This document shows positions 45,065 through 53,607 of a DNA stretch of 64,000 nucleotides, in pieces. The stretch is taken from contig JANXXI010000092.1 of NCBI GenBank assembly GCA_025350695.1, positions 1 to 64,000 of the forward strand, in the 5' to 3' direction. The translations under genes and the position numbers were made by a program. Each line of letters starts with the position of its first letter. The stretch's first letter is position 1. The DNA comes from Acidobacteriota bacterium (GTDB lineage: Bacteria > Acidobacteriota > Terriglobia > Bryobacterales > Bryobacteraceae). A model generated the notes under the pieces. It was not told where the DNA came from. It searched no databases and saw only the letters and a program-made list of their open reading frames with translations.

Positions 45065-47434
45065 TTGTCGCGCATCTCAGCTACTCAACACAACGAACAG
45101 ATCTCAGCTCCCAGTTGGCAGCAGATTTATCTTGGCGTCGCATTCACGACGATGGCCACTCTGCTACTCGAACTGGCCACCACTAGAATCTTTTCCGTAG
45201 TTTTTTACTACCACTTCGCATTTCTCGCCATATCCATCGCGCTATTCGGTCTTGGGGCGGGTGGCGTGTTCTCATATGTTGCCGCCACTTGGCGCGGATC
45301 ACTGTTCTCAAAGCTCGGAGCCTTGTCCTTGGCTAACGCCCTAGCGCCAGTGGCATCCCTGCTTTTTGTCCTCACTCGCAGCGGCGAATTTTCCAACTGG
45401 ACGCTCGTCGGCGTTTACTTTTTCAGTGCTTTGCCATTTTTTCTTGCGGGCGCTATCGTCTCGCTTGCCATTTCGGAAACGATTGAACGGGTGCAAACGG
45501 TTTACTTTTTCGACCTGCTTGGCGCCGCCTGCGGCTGCCTTCTGCTGCTGCCGTTTCTCACCCTATTGAACGGACCGAACACGGTTATCGCAAGCGGTGT
45601 TTTGTTCGCCGTCGCCGCGGCTTTTTGGTACAATCTGTCGGGCTGGCAAATCATGCGAGCCTGCGCCGTCCTGATCGCCCTCTGGCTAACGGCGCTGATT
45701 GTCTACAACTTAAAGCGCCCCGTCATTGATGTCAAATATGCGAAGGGTCAGACGCTGAGTGGTGAGCAGTTCATCAAATGGAACGGCATCTCGCGCATCG
45801 CTGTATCGAAAGAGCCGTCGTCGGGGATGACGCAAATCGTCATAGACGCCGATGCATCCACCGGCATTTTTGAATGGGACCTTGAAAATCTGACGTCACC
45901 ACAACGGAAGGATCTTACCGAACAGGGGCCTGGCTTCCCCTACGCCGTCCGGCCTGGGGCGAAGAGTTTAATTATTGGCCCCGGCGGCGGTTGGGACGTG
46001 GCCCGTGCTTTATCCTCGGGCAGCAAGGATATTACGGGAGTGGAAATCAACCACATCATCGCGACAGACGTGATGCGCGATAAATACGCCAAGCTGAGCC
46101 GCAATCTCTACACCCGGCCCGAGATTCGCATCGTTGAAGAGGATGGCCGAAGCTACGTTCGACGTAGCACTGAAAAGTATCAGGTGTTGCAGGCAACGCT
46201 GGTTGATACCTGGGCTTCGACCGCCGCCGGGGCTTTCGCGCTATCGGAGAACAACCTTTACACCTCCGACGCTTTTTATGACTACCTTTCTCACCTCACC
46301 GACGATGGGCTGATGGCTTTCACTCGTTGGGGATTTGATCCGCCACGCGAGTCGCTGCGTCTGCTTGTGTTGGCGCGAACGGCGCTGGGGCAGTTGGGAG
46401 AAACCGATTACGCAAAGCACGTGATGGTCGTCCGCGAAGGCCAATTGAAGGGTTGGGGCGCTCGTGACACAGTGCTTGTTTCCCGTAAGCCTTTCACCGA
46501 CGCCGATGTGAGTAAGGCCCGGGGCGATGCCGAACGTTTCCATTTAGAAATTGTCTACATGCCAGGGGATGGGGCAAAGAACCTATTTGGCAAGGTTTTG
46601 ACGGACGCCGACCTGAAGCCATTCCTGAGCAGCTATCAATACGATCTGTCTTCGGTGGACGATAATCGCCCGTTCTTTTTCTACACCGTTCAACCGCAGG
46701 ATCTCTACAATTTCGTACGCACCGCGGCAACCGATAGCGCGGACTACAAGATCAATCGAGCGGTGCCAATGCTGTTCGGCGTCATGGGAATCAGCTTGTT
46801 CGCAACCTTGGTGACGCTGCTGATGCCGCCGATTTTGCTGGGCACGCGACTGCCGCGCGAGCGAGGCGTGAAAACTTTTCTGTTCTACTTCCTCTGCATC
46901 GGAGTCGGATACATTCTGATTCAGGTTTCGCTGATCCAGAAGTTTGTACTCTTCCTGGGGCATCCCACACACGCACTCACGGTAATCATTTTTTCCATGC
47001 TCGTGGCGAGCGGGTGCGGCAGCTTTGCCAGCAAGAAAATCATTGGCGACGACGATCGCCGATGGATGCAAGTGTTGATCGCAGTGGCCGCGATTGTAGC
47101 GATTTTGGCTTTCGTGGCTTCTCCGTTGACTCGCGCGATGGTCGGTTTTCCCTTGCCGGCAAAAATGCTAATTACCGTGCTGCTGATCTTCCCGGCGGGG
47201 TTTGTGATGGGCATGCCTTTCCCCACAGGCCTCGGCCGGCTGGAGCAATTTCACAAGCCATCGGTGCGTTGGGCCTGGTCTCTGAACGCAGCATCGAGCG
47301 TGCTTGGCTCAGCGGGCTCCATCTTTTGCGCGATCTATTTGGGCCTTCGGGAAACAATGCTGATTGGCGGATTACTGTATGTGGCGGCCATGCTGATTGC
47401 TCGTTCGGCAATGGCAAAGCGATCAACTGCCTGA
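45065..47434 (+). CDS. Membrane-embedded spermidine synthase-like protein
   Basis: A 789-residue protein: about six N-terminal transmembrane helices (20-215), a cytoplasmic spermidine-synthase/SAM-methyltransferase-like domain (about 225-560), then six more helices (570-785). The central domain has 'LIIGPGGGWDVA' (302-313), an acidic loop 'VEEDGRSYV' (357-365) and 'NLYTSDAFY'. Membrane-fused aminopropyltransferase-like proteins are widespread and mostly uncharacterised; a polyamine role is only inferred. The start is TTG at 45065, 7 nt after the end of TGCTACCAT, an extended -10-like motif. An ATG at 45057 is out of frame. It converges with the kinase gene, 3 nt apart. Confidence 0.82.
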   Translation: MSRISATQHNEQISAPSWQQIYLGVAFTTMATLLLELATTRIFSVVFYYHFAFLAISIALFGLGAGGVFSYVAATWRGSLFSKLGALSLANALAPVASLLFVLTRSGEFSNWTLVGVYFFSALPFFLAGAIVSLAISETIERVQTVYFFDLLGAACGCLLLLPFLTLLNGPNTVIASGVLFAVAAAFWYNLSGWQIMRACAVLIALWLTALIVYNLKRPVIDVKYAKGQTLSGEQFIKWNGISRIAVSKEPSSGMTQIVIDADASTGIFEWDLENLTSPQRKDLTEQGPGFPYAVRPGAKSLIIGPGGGWDVARALSSGSKDITGVEINHIIATDVMRDKYAKLSRNLYTRPEIRIVEEDGRSYVRRSTEKYQVLQATLVDTWASTAAGAFALSENNLYTSDAFYDYLSHLTDDGLMAFTRWGFDPPRESLRLLVLARTALGQLGETDYAKHVMVVREGQLKGWGARDTVLVSRKPFTDADVSKARGDAERFHLEIVYMPGDGAKNLFGKVLTDADLKPFLSSYQYDLSSVDDNRPFFFYTVQPQDLYNFVRTAATDSADYKINRAVPMLFGVMGISLFATLVTLLMPPILLGTRLPRERGVKTFLFYFLCIGVGYILIQVSLIQKFVLFLGHPTHALTVIIFSMLVASGCGSFASKKIIGDDDRRWMQVLIAVAAIVAILAFVASPLTRAMVGFPLPAKMLITVLLIFPAGFVMGMPFPTGLGRLEQFHKPSVRWAWSLNAASSVLGSAGSIFCAIYLGLRETMLIGGLLYVAAMLIARSAMAKRSTA

Positions 47435-47437
47435 CCT

Positions 47438-49231
47438 TTAGGGGCGCTTTACCGCCACTGTCTGGGCGCCATCGACGTAGCCTATGAATTGCGCACCCTT
47501 GGCTGCGGCGAGCTCTTTCGATCTGGATTCAATGGCGCGGTACGAATCGTCATCCGCTTTTCTTTGTGGCGTAGCGCGTATTTTTAGCTTGGCGCCATTG
47601 ACGGCAGTAACATTAGCTAGTTGGAAGCTGACTTTATCCCCACGTTTCATGATGAAATTCTTTCTTTTTTCCCGAGAGTAGATGGCGCCAACAGCCTTGC
47701 TCCCTTTCGCTACAAGCACTCCGTCGTTCGTTTTCAGATCCGTGGAAACCGTGAAATGAAGAGCATGTCCCTCTTCGGCATCGAGCGGAATGTTTTCATC
47801 GAGCGTGAGTCCGATCGGAGCGCCATCGACAACGCCGATCAACTTATCCGTTTCCGAAAGCTTGGCCGCCGCCGTGTCCTGCTTCTCAGCAGCTTTCTCC
47901 TGCTTCATTTCATTTGGCTGCACTGCCTGGGCCTGGGTTGCGGGAGAGGGCTTAGCGGCAGGATTTCGCATCACTTCAATTACGGTTTCCGGCACTCCTG
48001 CTTGAACCAGCCGAATTATCTCGTCCGACGACATGTCAAACTTTGTTTGTGAAGCGCGGATCTGGCGCATCATGAGCGACGGGGATACTTTGCTCTTGGC
48101 CATTTCAATGATCGTATCGTTCGTTACCACCGTGCTCTTCGCTGCAGGTTGTTCCGGTTCAGCGGGCGCGGTTACCGCAGGTGGTTCAACTACCGGGTGG
48201 GGTCTCTTCAGGTACATCATCGTTCCGGTTCCGGCTGCAGCGAAGGCTGCAACGGCGGCGACGATCAATCCGGTCTTGCTTTTCGCCTTCGTCGTTGGAG
48301 CAATGACCACGGTCGGCGCTTCGGATGGCTTTATAGACACGGTTGGCAATGCCGATTGTTGCAGGTTTCTGATCGAGTTCGCCGGGTTGGAAACTTGCCG
48401 CACCATTTCAAGCGTCTGATAGACTTCCTGCATGGTTTGGAACCTTTCGTCCAAATCCTTGCGCAAACACCGGAGAATCACGTGCTCCAATTCAGGTGGT
48501 GTGTTCGGCGTGATTTCATGAATCAACTTCGGCTCATCGCGCAGAACGGACGTCAGCATGGTGATGCCACTGTCGCCCGTGAAGGCGCGTTGCCCGGTGG
48601 CCATTTCGTACAGCACGGCGCCGAAGGAGAAAATGTCGGTACGGGCATCGACTCTCTTGCCCTGCGCCTGCTCAGGAGACATGTAGCAAAGTGTACCCAT
48701 GATGGTGCCCTGCATGGTCATCGGTTCGATGACAGTCGCATCGGGATCGTCGTTGATTGGCGAATCCAATTTGGCCAAACCGAAGTCGAGGATCTTGATT
48801 CGATCCTTATCGTTGACCATAATGTTGCCCGGTTTCAAGTCGCGATGGATGATTCCGGCGGCATGTGCCGCGCAAAGAGCGTCGGCAATTTGCATACCTA
48901 AATTCACCACTTGTTGGACAGGGAGGCCATTGCCGGCGATCAAGTTTGTAAGCGTACGGCCAGCGACATACTCCATAATCATGATCTCCGAGCCCTCTTC
49001 GGAGATGATGTCGTGAATCACGATGATATTGGGGTGGTTCAAAGCCGATGCGGATTGAGCTTCTAGAATGAATCGGCGCTGCTGGTCCGCATCAACCCGC
49101 TGGTCGGGTTTCAAGATCTTGACCGCGACGAGTCGATTCAGCTTCAAATCGCGCGCCTGAAAAACTTCGCCCATTCCCCCAACCCCTAGTTTTTCTAAGA
49201 GTTGGTACTGGCCTCTAATGGTGGGGAGCAC
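47438..49231 (-). CDS. Transmembrane PknB-type Ser/Thr protein kinase
   Basis: A 597-residue receptor kinase. The N-terminal kinase domain (8-275) is complete: Gly loop GVGGMG at 16-21, catalytic Lys K38, HRD at 129-131, DFG at 149-151. One transmembrane helix (321-340) follows, then a periplasmic part with a motif around 370-422 ('DTIIEMAKSKVSP', 'KFDMSSDEIIRLVQAGVPETVIEVM') that I recognise from acidobacterial proteins, and a C-terminal sandwich of unknown type. It should sense an external cue and phosphorylate cytoplasmic proteins. No partner phosphatase adjoins it. Confidence 0.93.
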   Translation of the reverse strand: MLPTIRGQYQLLEKLGVGGMGEVFQARDLKLNRLVAVKILKPDQRVDADQQRRFILEAQSASALNHPNIIVIHDIISEEGSEIMIMEYVAGRTLTNLIAGNGLPVQQVVNLGMQIADALCAAHAAGIIHRDLKPGNIMVNDKDRIKILDFGLAKLDSPINDDPDATVIEPMTMQGTIMGTLCYMSPEQAQGKRVDARTDIFSFGAVLYEMATGQRAFTGDSGITMLTSVLRDEPKLIHEITPNTPPELEHVILRCLRKDLDERFQTMQEVYQTLEMVRQVSNPANSIRNLQQSALPTVSIKPSEAPTVVIAPTTKAKSKTGLIVAAVAAFAAAGTGTMMYLKRPHPVVEPPAVTAPAEPEQPAAKSTVVTNDTIIEMAKSKVSPSLMMRQIRASQTKFDMSSDEIIRLVQAGVPETVIEVMRNPAAKPSPATQAQAVQPNEMKQEKAAEKQDTAAAKLSETDKLIGVVDGAPIGLTLDENIPLDAEEGHALHFTVSTDLKTNDGVLVAKGSKAVGAIYSREKRKNFIMKRGDKVSFQLANVTAVNGAKLKIRATPQRKADDDSYRAIESRSKELAAAKGAQFIGYVDGAQTVAVKRP

Positions 49232-49264
49232 GGTTAAAAGTATCTCATGCCGCGCGCCTCGTCT

Positions 49265-49989
49265 TCAAGCTTGGGGCATTTGAAAACTAGCCCCCCTGAG
49301 CATGTTTACAACCCATTGGGCGTGAGGAAGATTGGAGCCCAAAAGCGTGGCGGCTTCCTTTTCGACATCCTATTCTACTCGCCTGATTTTTGGTTCCGAG
49401 TCATCCAACAACAGATAAGACGCTCGCTTGTCGCCATCGTAAGAAAGGCCGACGCTCCCGGTGTTGACGATGGCCATCCCCGCCACCTGTCGAACGTAGG
49501 GCCGATGAACATGTCCATGGACAACTATAGCTTCGCCGAGTGTCCCATAAAGCGACTCTAACTCTTCGGCGGTTGCATCAAGTTTCGGCGCATGCCAAGA
49601 GCTTCGCGGACTAGCATGTACGAGCGCGATGGGGGTACGATCCTCTGCAAGGGGAGGTTACGTAGCCATGCCAATCGCTCTTCTCCCAAGGCTTCCCTCG
49701 TGGAGTCCGCCATTTCCCGTATAGTTGCGAAGAGGTTTTGTAGATGAGGCGAGGCCTTTGCAAAATCTTCCAAGGAGGACGGCGTTGTTAGCATCTCGTC
49801 GGTGTTGCCGACAACTCCCGGCCAACCGAAATCACGAATCTGATCGACGATCTCCACAGGGCTGGATCCACTATCGGCCAAGTCTCCGCCGTGAAGGATC
49901 AAGCCCGGAGATGTTGTGCGCAGATCTGCCAACACCGCCTCGAAGGCGGTTCGGTTGCCGTGAATGTCGGATATGATGGCGGTGCGCAT
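49265..49989 (-). pseudogene. Metallophosphoesterase (YfcE-like), frameshifted and with an internal stop
   Basis: The first part reads normally from ATG 49989: 'IISDIHGNRTAFEAV', 'LHGGDLAD', 'GNTDEM' give the metal-binding set. The frame then breaks between about 49632 and 49654, in or near GGGGG/GGGG runs. In another frame the rest of the family appears: 'IALVHASP', 'EAIVVHGHVHRPYV', 'AIVNTGSVGLS'. A TAG at 49372-49370 interrupts that frame where a Tyr-like codon is expected, and the frame closes at 49265. The total would have been about 241 residues. With two lesions a simple sequencing error does not explain it; the gene is probably inactive. The open front part alone would encode 143 residues. 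Confidence 0.78.
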
Positions 49990-50004
49990 GCTTTGCGCCG
50001 GTCT

Positions 50005-50841
50005 TTATAGTTCGTCAAACAGAGGCGGCAACGTGCGTTGCCTTAAATAGGTTGGAGCCCATCCTAAATCTTCAAGCTGAATCGCGGCCAGCGCATCGTC
50101 CTTCGATTTGCCCTGCTTCTTCAACGCGCGCATGCGGTTGCGCATCGTCTCAAACTTGGCGTTCCACGCTGCAAGGTCTGCTTTCTTGCTGATTGGGCCA
50201 TGTCCGGGGATGACAGTCTCCGCGTCGAGTTTCAGGGCGTTGTAGATGGACTTGGTCCATTCCACGCCGCTGCCGCCGCCCTTGGCGTCGATGTACGGCC
50301 CAGCGGTATTAAACATGTCTCCCAGATGCATAACGCGATGTGCCGGGAAGTAAACCGTAATATCGCCGTTGGTGTGGCCGCGGCCAAAATAGTAGGCTCG
50401 CACTTCTTTACCGCCCAAATGTATGGCCGTTTCATTGCCAAAAGTCACGCGCGGGATGCCGGGCATTTTTCCTTCCACCATCTTTTCGCGAGCGTTCTTG
50501 TGTTGTACTATTTCCAGGCCAGGGGTTGAATCAAACATCTTCTGGTTGCCGCCCGTGTGATCGCCATGATGGTGTGTGTTGATGATGTAGCGTACGGGCT
50601 TTGGTGTGATGGCCTTTACTTTTGCCAGTATTTCTGGCACGTCCTTTTCAAACTTGTCGTCCACCAAGATAACGCCCTCGTCCGTTGTGAGAACGGCAAC
50701 GTTGCCGCCACTGCCGACAATCACGTGCAAGTCGTCAGCAATCTTTTCAACCGTAAGGGCGGGTTGTTGGGAAATCCCGAACCAAAAACTGCCCATCGTC
50801 AGCGCTAGTGCGCCAGCTCGTAAAACTAGACCATTCTTCAA
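50005..50841 (-). CDS. Exported MBL-fold metallo-hydrolase
   Basis: A 278-residue metallo-beta-lactamase-fold protein with an N-terminal signal or anchor (about 1-25). The zinc motif is HHHGDH at 90-95, followed by 'GRGHTNGDITVY' and 'VIPGHGP' as further ligand loops. The layout resembles subclass B-like and quinoprotein-relay hydrolases, so a lactamase role is possible but unproven. Start is TTG at 50841 with a strong GGAGG 7 nt upstream. Its upstream side carries REP-like copy 3. Confidence 0.88.
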   Translation of the reverse strand: MKNGLVLRAGALALTMGSFWFGISQQPALTVEKIADDLHVIVGSGGNVAVLTTDEGVILVDDKFEKDVPEILAKVKAITPKPVRYIINTHHHGDHTGGNQKMFDSTPGLEIVQHKNAREKMVEGKMPGIPRVTFGNETAIHLGGKEVRAYYFGRGHTNGDITVYFPAHRVMHLGDMFNTAGPYIDAKGGGSGVEWTKSIYNALKLDAETVIPGHGPISKKADLAAWNAKFETMRNRMRALKKQGKSKDDALAAIQLEDLGWAPTYLRQRTLPPLFDEL

Positions 50842-50912
50842 AGTAAAGCCTCCCTCAGCTGGGCGTGTGCGCCCAAAGAATTAGAGTGTCTAAACGCGTA
50901 ATATCTGCTACA

Positions 50913-50962
50913 CCTGAGCAGAGCGTCCTTGGGGCCGCCCGCCGAAGTTGCTTCGGCCCAAC
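50913..50962 (-). repeat. REP-like double-hairpin element, copy 3
   Basis: Read on the minus strand: GTTG, hairpin 1 GCCGAAG-CAA-CTTCGGC (50957-50941), hairpin 2 GGGCGGCCCCAAGGACGCTC, and the CTGCTCAGG tail. The tail and hairpin 2 match copy 1 almost base for base while hairpin 1 has a different but perfectly paired stem. Confidence 0.65.
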
Positions 50963-51004
50963 TCTCCATTTTCCAAGTCATCCTAACATATTCAGGACCC
51001 CACC

Positions 51005-51013
51005 TGATACGAT
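51005..51013 (+). promoter_or_regulatory. Extended -10-like box (TGATACGAT) before cysS
   Basis: TG-N-TACGAT ends 12 nt before the cysS ATG at 51026, giving a leader of only a few nt. It is part of the 16-mer GACCCCACCTGATACG, which also occurs at 38196-38211. No -35 match is visible. Confidence 0.35.
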
Positions 51014-51025
51014 GGAAACATCCCC

Positions 51026-52426
51026 ATGGCTTTGCGTTTTTACAATACCCTGACGCAACAGGTGCAGGAATTCGCGCCCTCCGACGGTAAGACCGTGCGC
51101 ATGTACACCTGTGGCCCGACCGTCTATAACTTTGTCCACATCGGTAATCTTAGGACATTCACTTTTCAGGACTTGCTGCGGCGCTGGCTGCGCACAAGCG
51201 GCTTTGAACTAAATCACGTGATGAATATTACCGACGTTGAAGACAAGATCATCCGCAGCGCCACCGCCGCCGGCCAAACGATTCAACAATACACCAAGCC
51301 ATACGAAGAGGCCTTTCTTGAAGACTGCAAAACGTTGCGCTTTGAGAAGCCGGAAAGGATTGTCAGGGCTACCGAGCATATTCCGGAAATGGCGGAACTG
51401 ATCCAAAAGCTTACTGAAAAAGGTTTAACTTACACAAGTGAAGGCTCGGTCTATTATCGAATCTCCGGGTTCAAAGATTACGGCAAGCTTTCCCACAATG
51501 ACTTTGCAGGGATGCGCGCCGGGACTCGCGTGGACGTTGACGAATATGACAAAGACGATGCTCGCGACTTCGTGCTGTGGAAGATGAAGAAGGATGGGGA
51601 ACCTTCGTGGCAAACCTCTGTTGGAGATGGGCGGCCCGGGTGGCACATTGAATGTTCCGCCATGGCGATGAAGTATTTGGGCGAAACGCTGGACATTCAT
51701 GCTGGCGGGGTCGATTTAGTTTTCCCCCATCATGAAAACGAAATCGCTCAGTCTGAGGCGGCAACGGGCAAACCCTTTGCTAGCTTTTGGCTTCACTCAG
51801 AGCACCTGATTGTGGAAGGGCAGAAGATGTCGAAGTCGCTCGGCAATTTTTATACGCTGCGCGATTTGATTGCTAAAGGCTATCCGCCGGAAATTATTCG
51901 ATACTTGCTGACGCAGGTGCCATATCGCAACAAGTTGAATTTCACATTCGATGGTTTGAAGGCCGCGGCGGCGGCGATAGACCGGTTGCGCAACTACAAG
52001 CTTCGTCTTGAAACGGACAAGTATCCGGCGGGCGTAAACGCCGAAATTGAAGATCGTATAGCCAAAGCGGGGGCTGATTTCCGCGGGGCAATGGATGACG
52101 ACTTGAACACGGCAGGGGCACTGGCCGCTGTGTTTGAATTAATTCGCGACACCAACACGGCAATGGATGGCGGGGAGTTCAAGGAAGGCAACCGTGCTTC
52201 AGCCTTGGCATTTTTGAAATTGTTCGACTCCATTTTCGATGTTCTGGAAGTGACGCAGGCCGAAGGCGCCGTGGGCGACGCGGAGATCGACGCGATGGTT
52301 GCCGCACGTTCCGCCGCGAAAAAAGCCAAGGATTTTGTGAAGTCCGACGCCATTCGAGATGAACTGCTCGCCAAGGGCATCATTCTTGAAGATACGAAGG
52401 AAGGCGTGCGTTGGAAGAGAAAGTAA
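51026..52426 (+). CDS. cysS: Cysteinyl-tRNA synthetase
   Basis: A 466-residue class I aminoacyl-tRNA synthetase charging tRNA-Cys. Signatures: zinc ligand C29 in 'MYTCGPTVYNFVHIGN' (HIGN at 38-41 replaces HIGH, as usual), C211, 'FPHHENEIAQSE' with further zinc ligands, and KMSKS at 268-272. Length is normal. It is followed after 2 nt by a Cys/Met PLP enzyme and then a DNA methyltransferase, with no gap, so the three are probably one unit. Confidence 0.97.
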   Translation: MALRFYNTLTQQVQEFAPSDGKTVRMYTCGPTVYNFVHIGNLRTFTFQDLLRRWLRTSGFELNHVMNITDVEDKIIRSATAAGQTIQQYTKPYEEAFLEDCKTLRFEKPERIVRATEHIPEMAELIQKLTEKGLTYTSEGSVYYRISGFKDYGKLSHNDFAGMRAGTRVDVDEYDKDDARDFVLWKMKKDGEPSWQTSVGDGRPGWHIECSAMAMKYLGETLDIHAGGVDLVFPHHENEIAQSEAATGKPFASFWLHSEHLIVEGQKMSKSLGNFYTLRDLIAKGYPPEIIRYLLTQVPYRNKLNFTFDGLKAAAAAIDRLRNYKLRLETDKYPAGVNAEIEDRIAKAGADFRGAMDDDLNTAGALAAVFELIRDTNTAMDGGEFKEGNRASALAFLKLFDSIFDVLEVTQAEGAVGDAEIDAMVAARSAAKKAKDFVKSDAIRDELLAKGIILEDTKEGVRWKRK

Positions 52427-52428
52427 GT

Positions 52429-53607
52429 ATGGACATCAATACAAAAGCAGTGCACGTTGGCGACCGGCGCAAGCCTGGGACTTACGTTCCTGTAACTACG
52501 CCGATCTATACCGCCGCCACCTACATTTATGACAATGTGGAGACGCTGGACAAAGTGTTTTCGCATGAAATTGAAGGCTATGCTTACGCGCGGTACGATA
52601 ATCCAAACAACTCCGGACTTGAGGAATTGTGCGCCTCGCTTGAAAATGGACATGGCGCGCTGACGTGCGCATCAGGTATGGCCGCTTTGCAGTTGGCCTT
52701 GTCGGCGGTTCTGGTTGACCGACGCAAACATGTTTTGGCCGCCAGTGCGCTGTACGGCGCCACTACAAATTTGCTAATGAATGTTTTTGCACCTTTCGGT
52801 ACGGAAACGACCTTTGTGGACATTACGGACCTGGCCGCCGTTGAAGAAGCGATCCTCGAGAACAAACCGGGATGCATCTTGATGGAGACGGTTTCAAACC
52901 CCTTGTTGCGCGTGGGTGACATCGCGAAGATTGGCGCCCTGGCTCGCGCCAATAACGCCGCGTTGTTGGTGGACAACACCTTCAGTACCCCGATGATTGT
53001 TCGCCCGTTGGAACTAGGAGCGCACGTGGTTGTTCATAGCCTGACGAAATACTTGTCGGGACACGGCGACACGATGGGAGGAGTGATTGTGTCTGACTCC
53101 GAGCATTTTGAAGCGATTCGCTCCATGTCGCGCACATATGGCCCGATTCTTGGGGCGTTTGATAGCTACCTGTGCTTCCGCGGGGCCAAAACATTTCCTC
53201 TTCGCATGGAAAGGATTTGCGCCAATGCGATTGAGGTGGCGCGCTTTCTAGAGAAGCATCCGGCGATTGAACGCGTGCATTTCCCCGATCAAGCGGATCA
53301 TCCGGATAGAGAGACGATCGCGCGTCAATTTACGGCCGGACTTTATGGCGGCATTGTTTCGTTCGACGTGAAGGGCGCGGATAAGCAAGGCATTATGACC
53401 TTCATGGACCGGTTGAAGCTGATCGTGCGTGGTACTTCGTTGGGAGATGTTCATAGCTTGATGCTTTACCCGCTGATAGCTTCGCATCGTGATCTGTCGC
53501 CGAAGCAACGTCAACGCCAGGGCATCCACGATAATCTTGTGCGGCTTTCGGTTGGAATAGAATCCGCAGCCGATATTTGCGCCGATTTGGATCAGGCGCT
53601 GCGGTAA
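52429..53607 (+). CDS. Cystathionine gamma-synthase/lyase family PLP enzyme
   Basis: A 392-residue Cys/Met metabolism PLP-dependent enzyme. 'YAYARYDNPN' (51-60) and 'CASGMAALQL' bind PLP phosphate, and K207 in 'VVHSLTKYLSGHGD' forms the Schiff base. Motifs alone cannot separate cystathionine gamma-synthase, gamma-lyase and methionine gamma-lyase; the cysS neighbour suggests cysteine or methionine supply. ATG 52429 leaves 2 nt after cysS; an upstream in-frame start at 52411 would overlap cysS and add a non-family leader. Confidence 0.9.
   Translation: MDINTKAVHVGDRRKPGTYVPVTTPIYTAATYIYDNVETLDKVFSHEIEGYAYARYDNPNNSGLEELCASLENGHGALTCASGMAALQLALSAVLVDRRKHVLAASALYGATTNLLMNVFAPFGTETTFVDITDLAAVEEAILENKPGCILMETVSNPLLRVGDIAKIGALARANNAALLVDNTFSTPMIVRPLELGAHVVVHSLTKYLSGHGDTMGGVIVSDSEHFEAIRSMSRTYGPILGAFDSYLCFRGAKTFPLRMERICANAIEVARFLEKHPAIERVHFPDQADHPDRETIARQFTAGLYGGIVSFDVKGADKQGIMTFMDRLKLIVRGTSLGDVHSLMLYPLIASHRDLSPKQRQRQGIHDNLVRLSVGIESAADICADLDQALR

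Noticed and set aside
49247-49561. Plus-strand 104-codon frame downstream of the kinase
   Set aside because: It is antisense to the decayed metallophosphoesterase, whose family motifs ('VVHGHVHRP', 'VNTGSVG') are clear on the minus strand.
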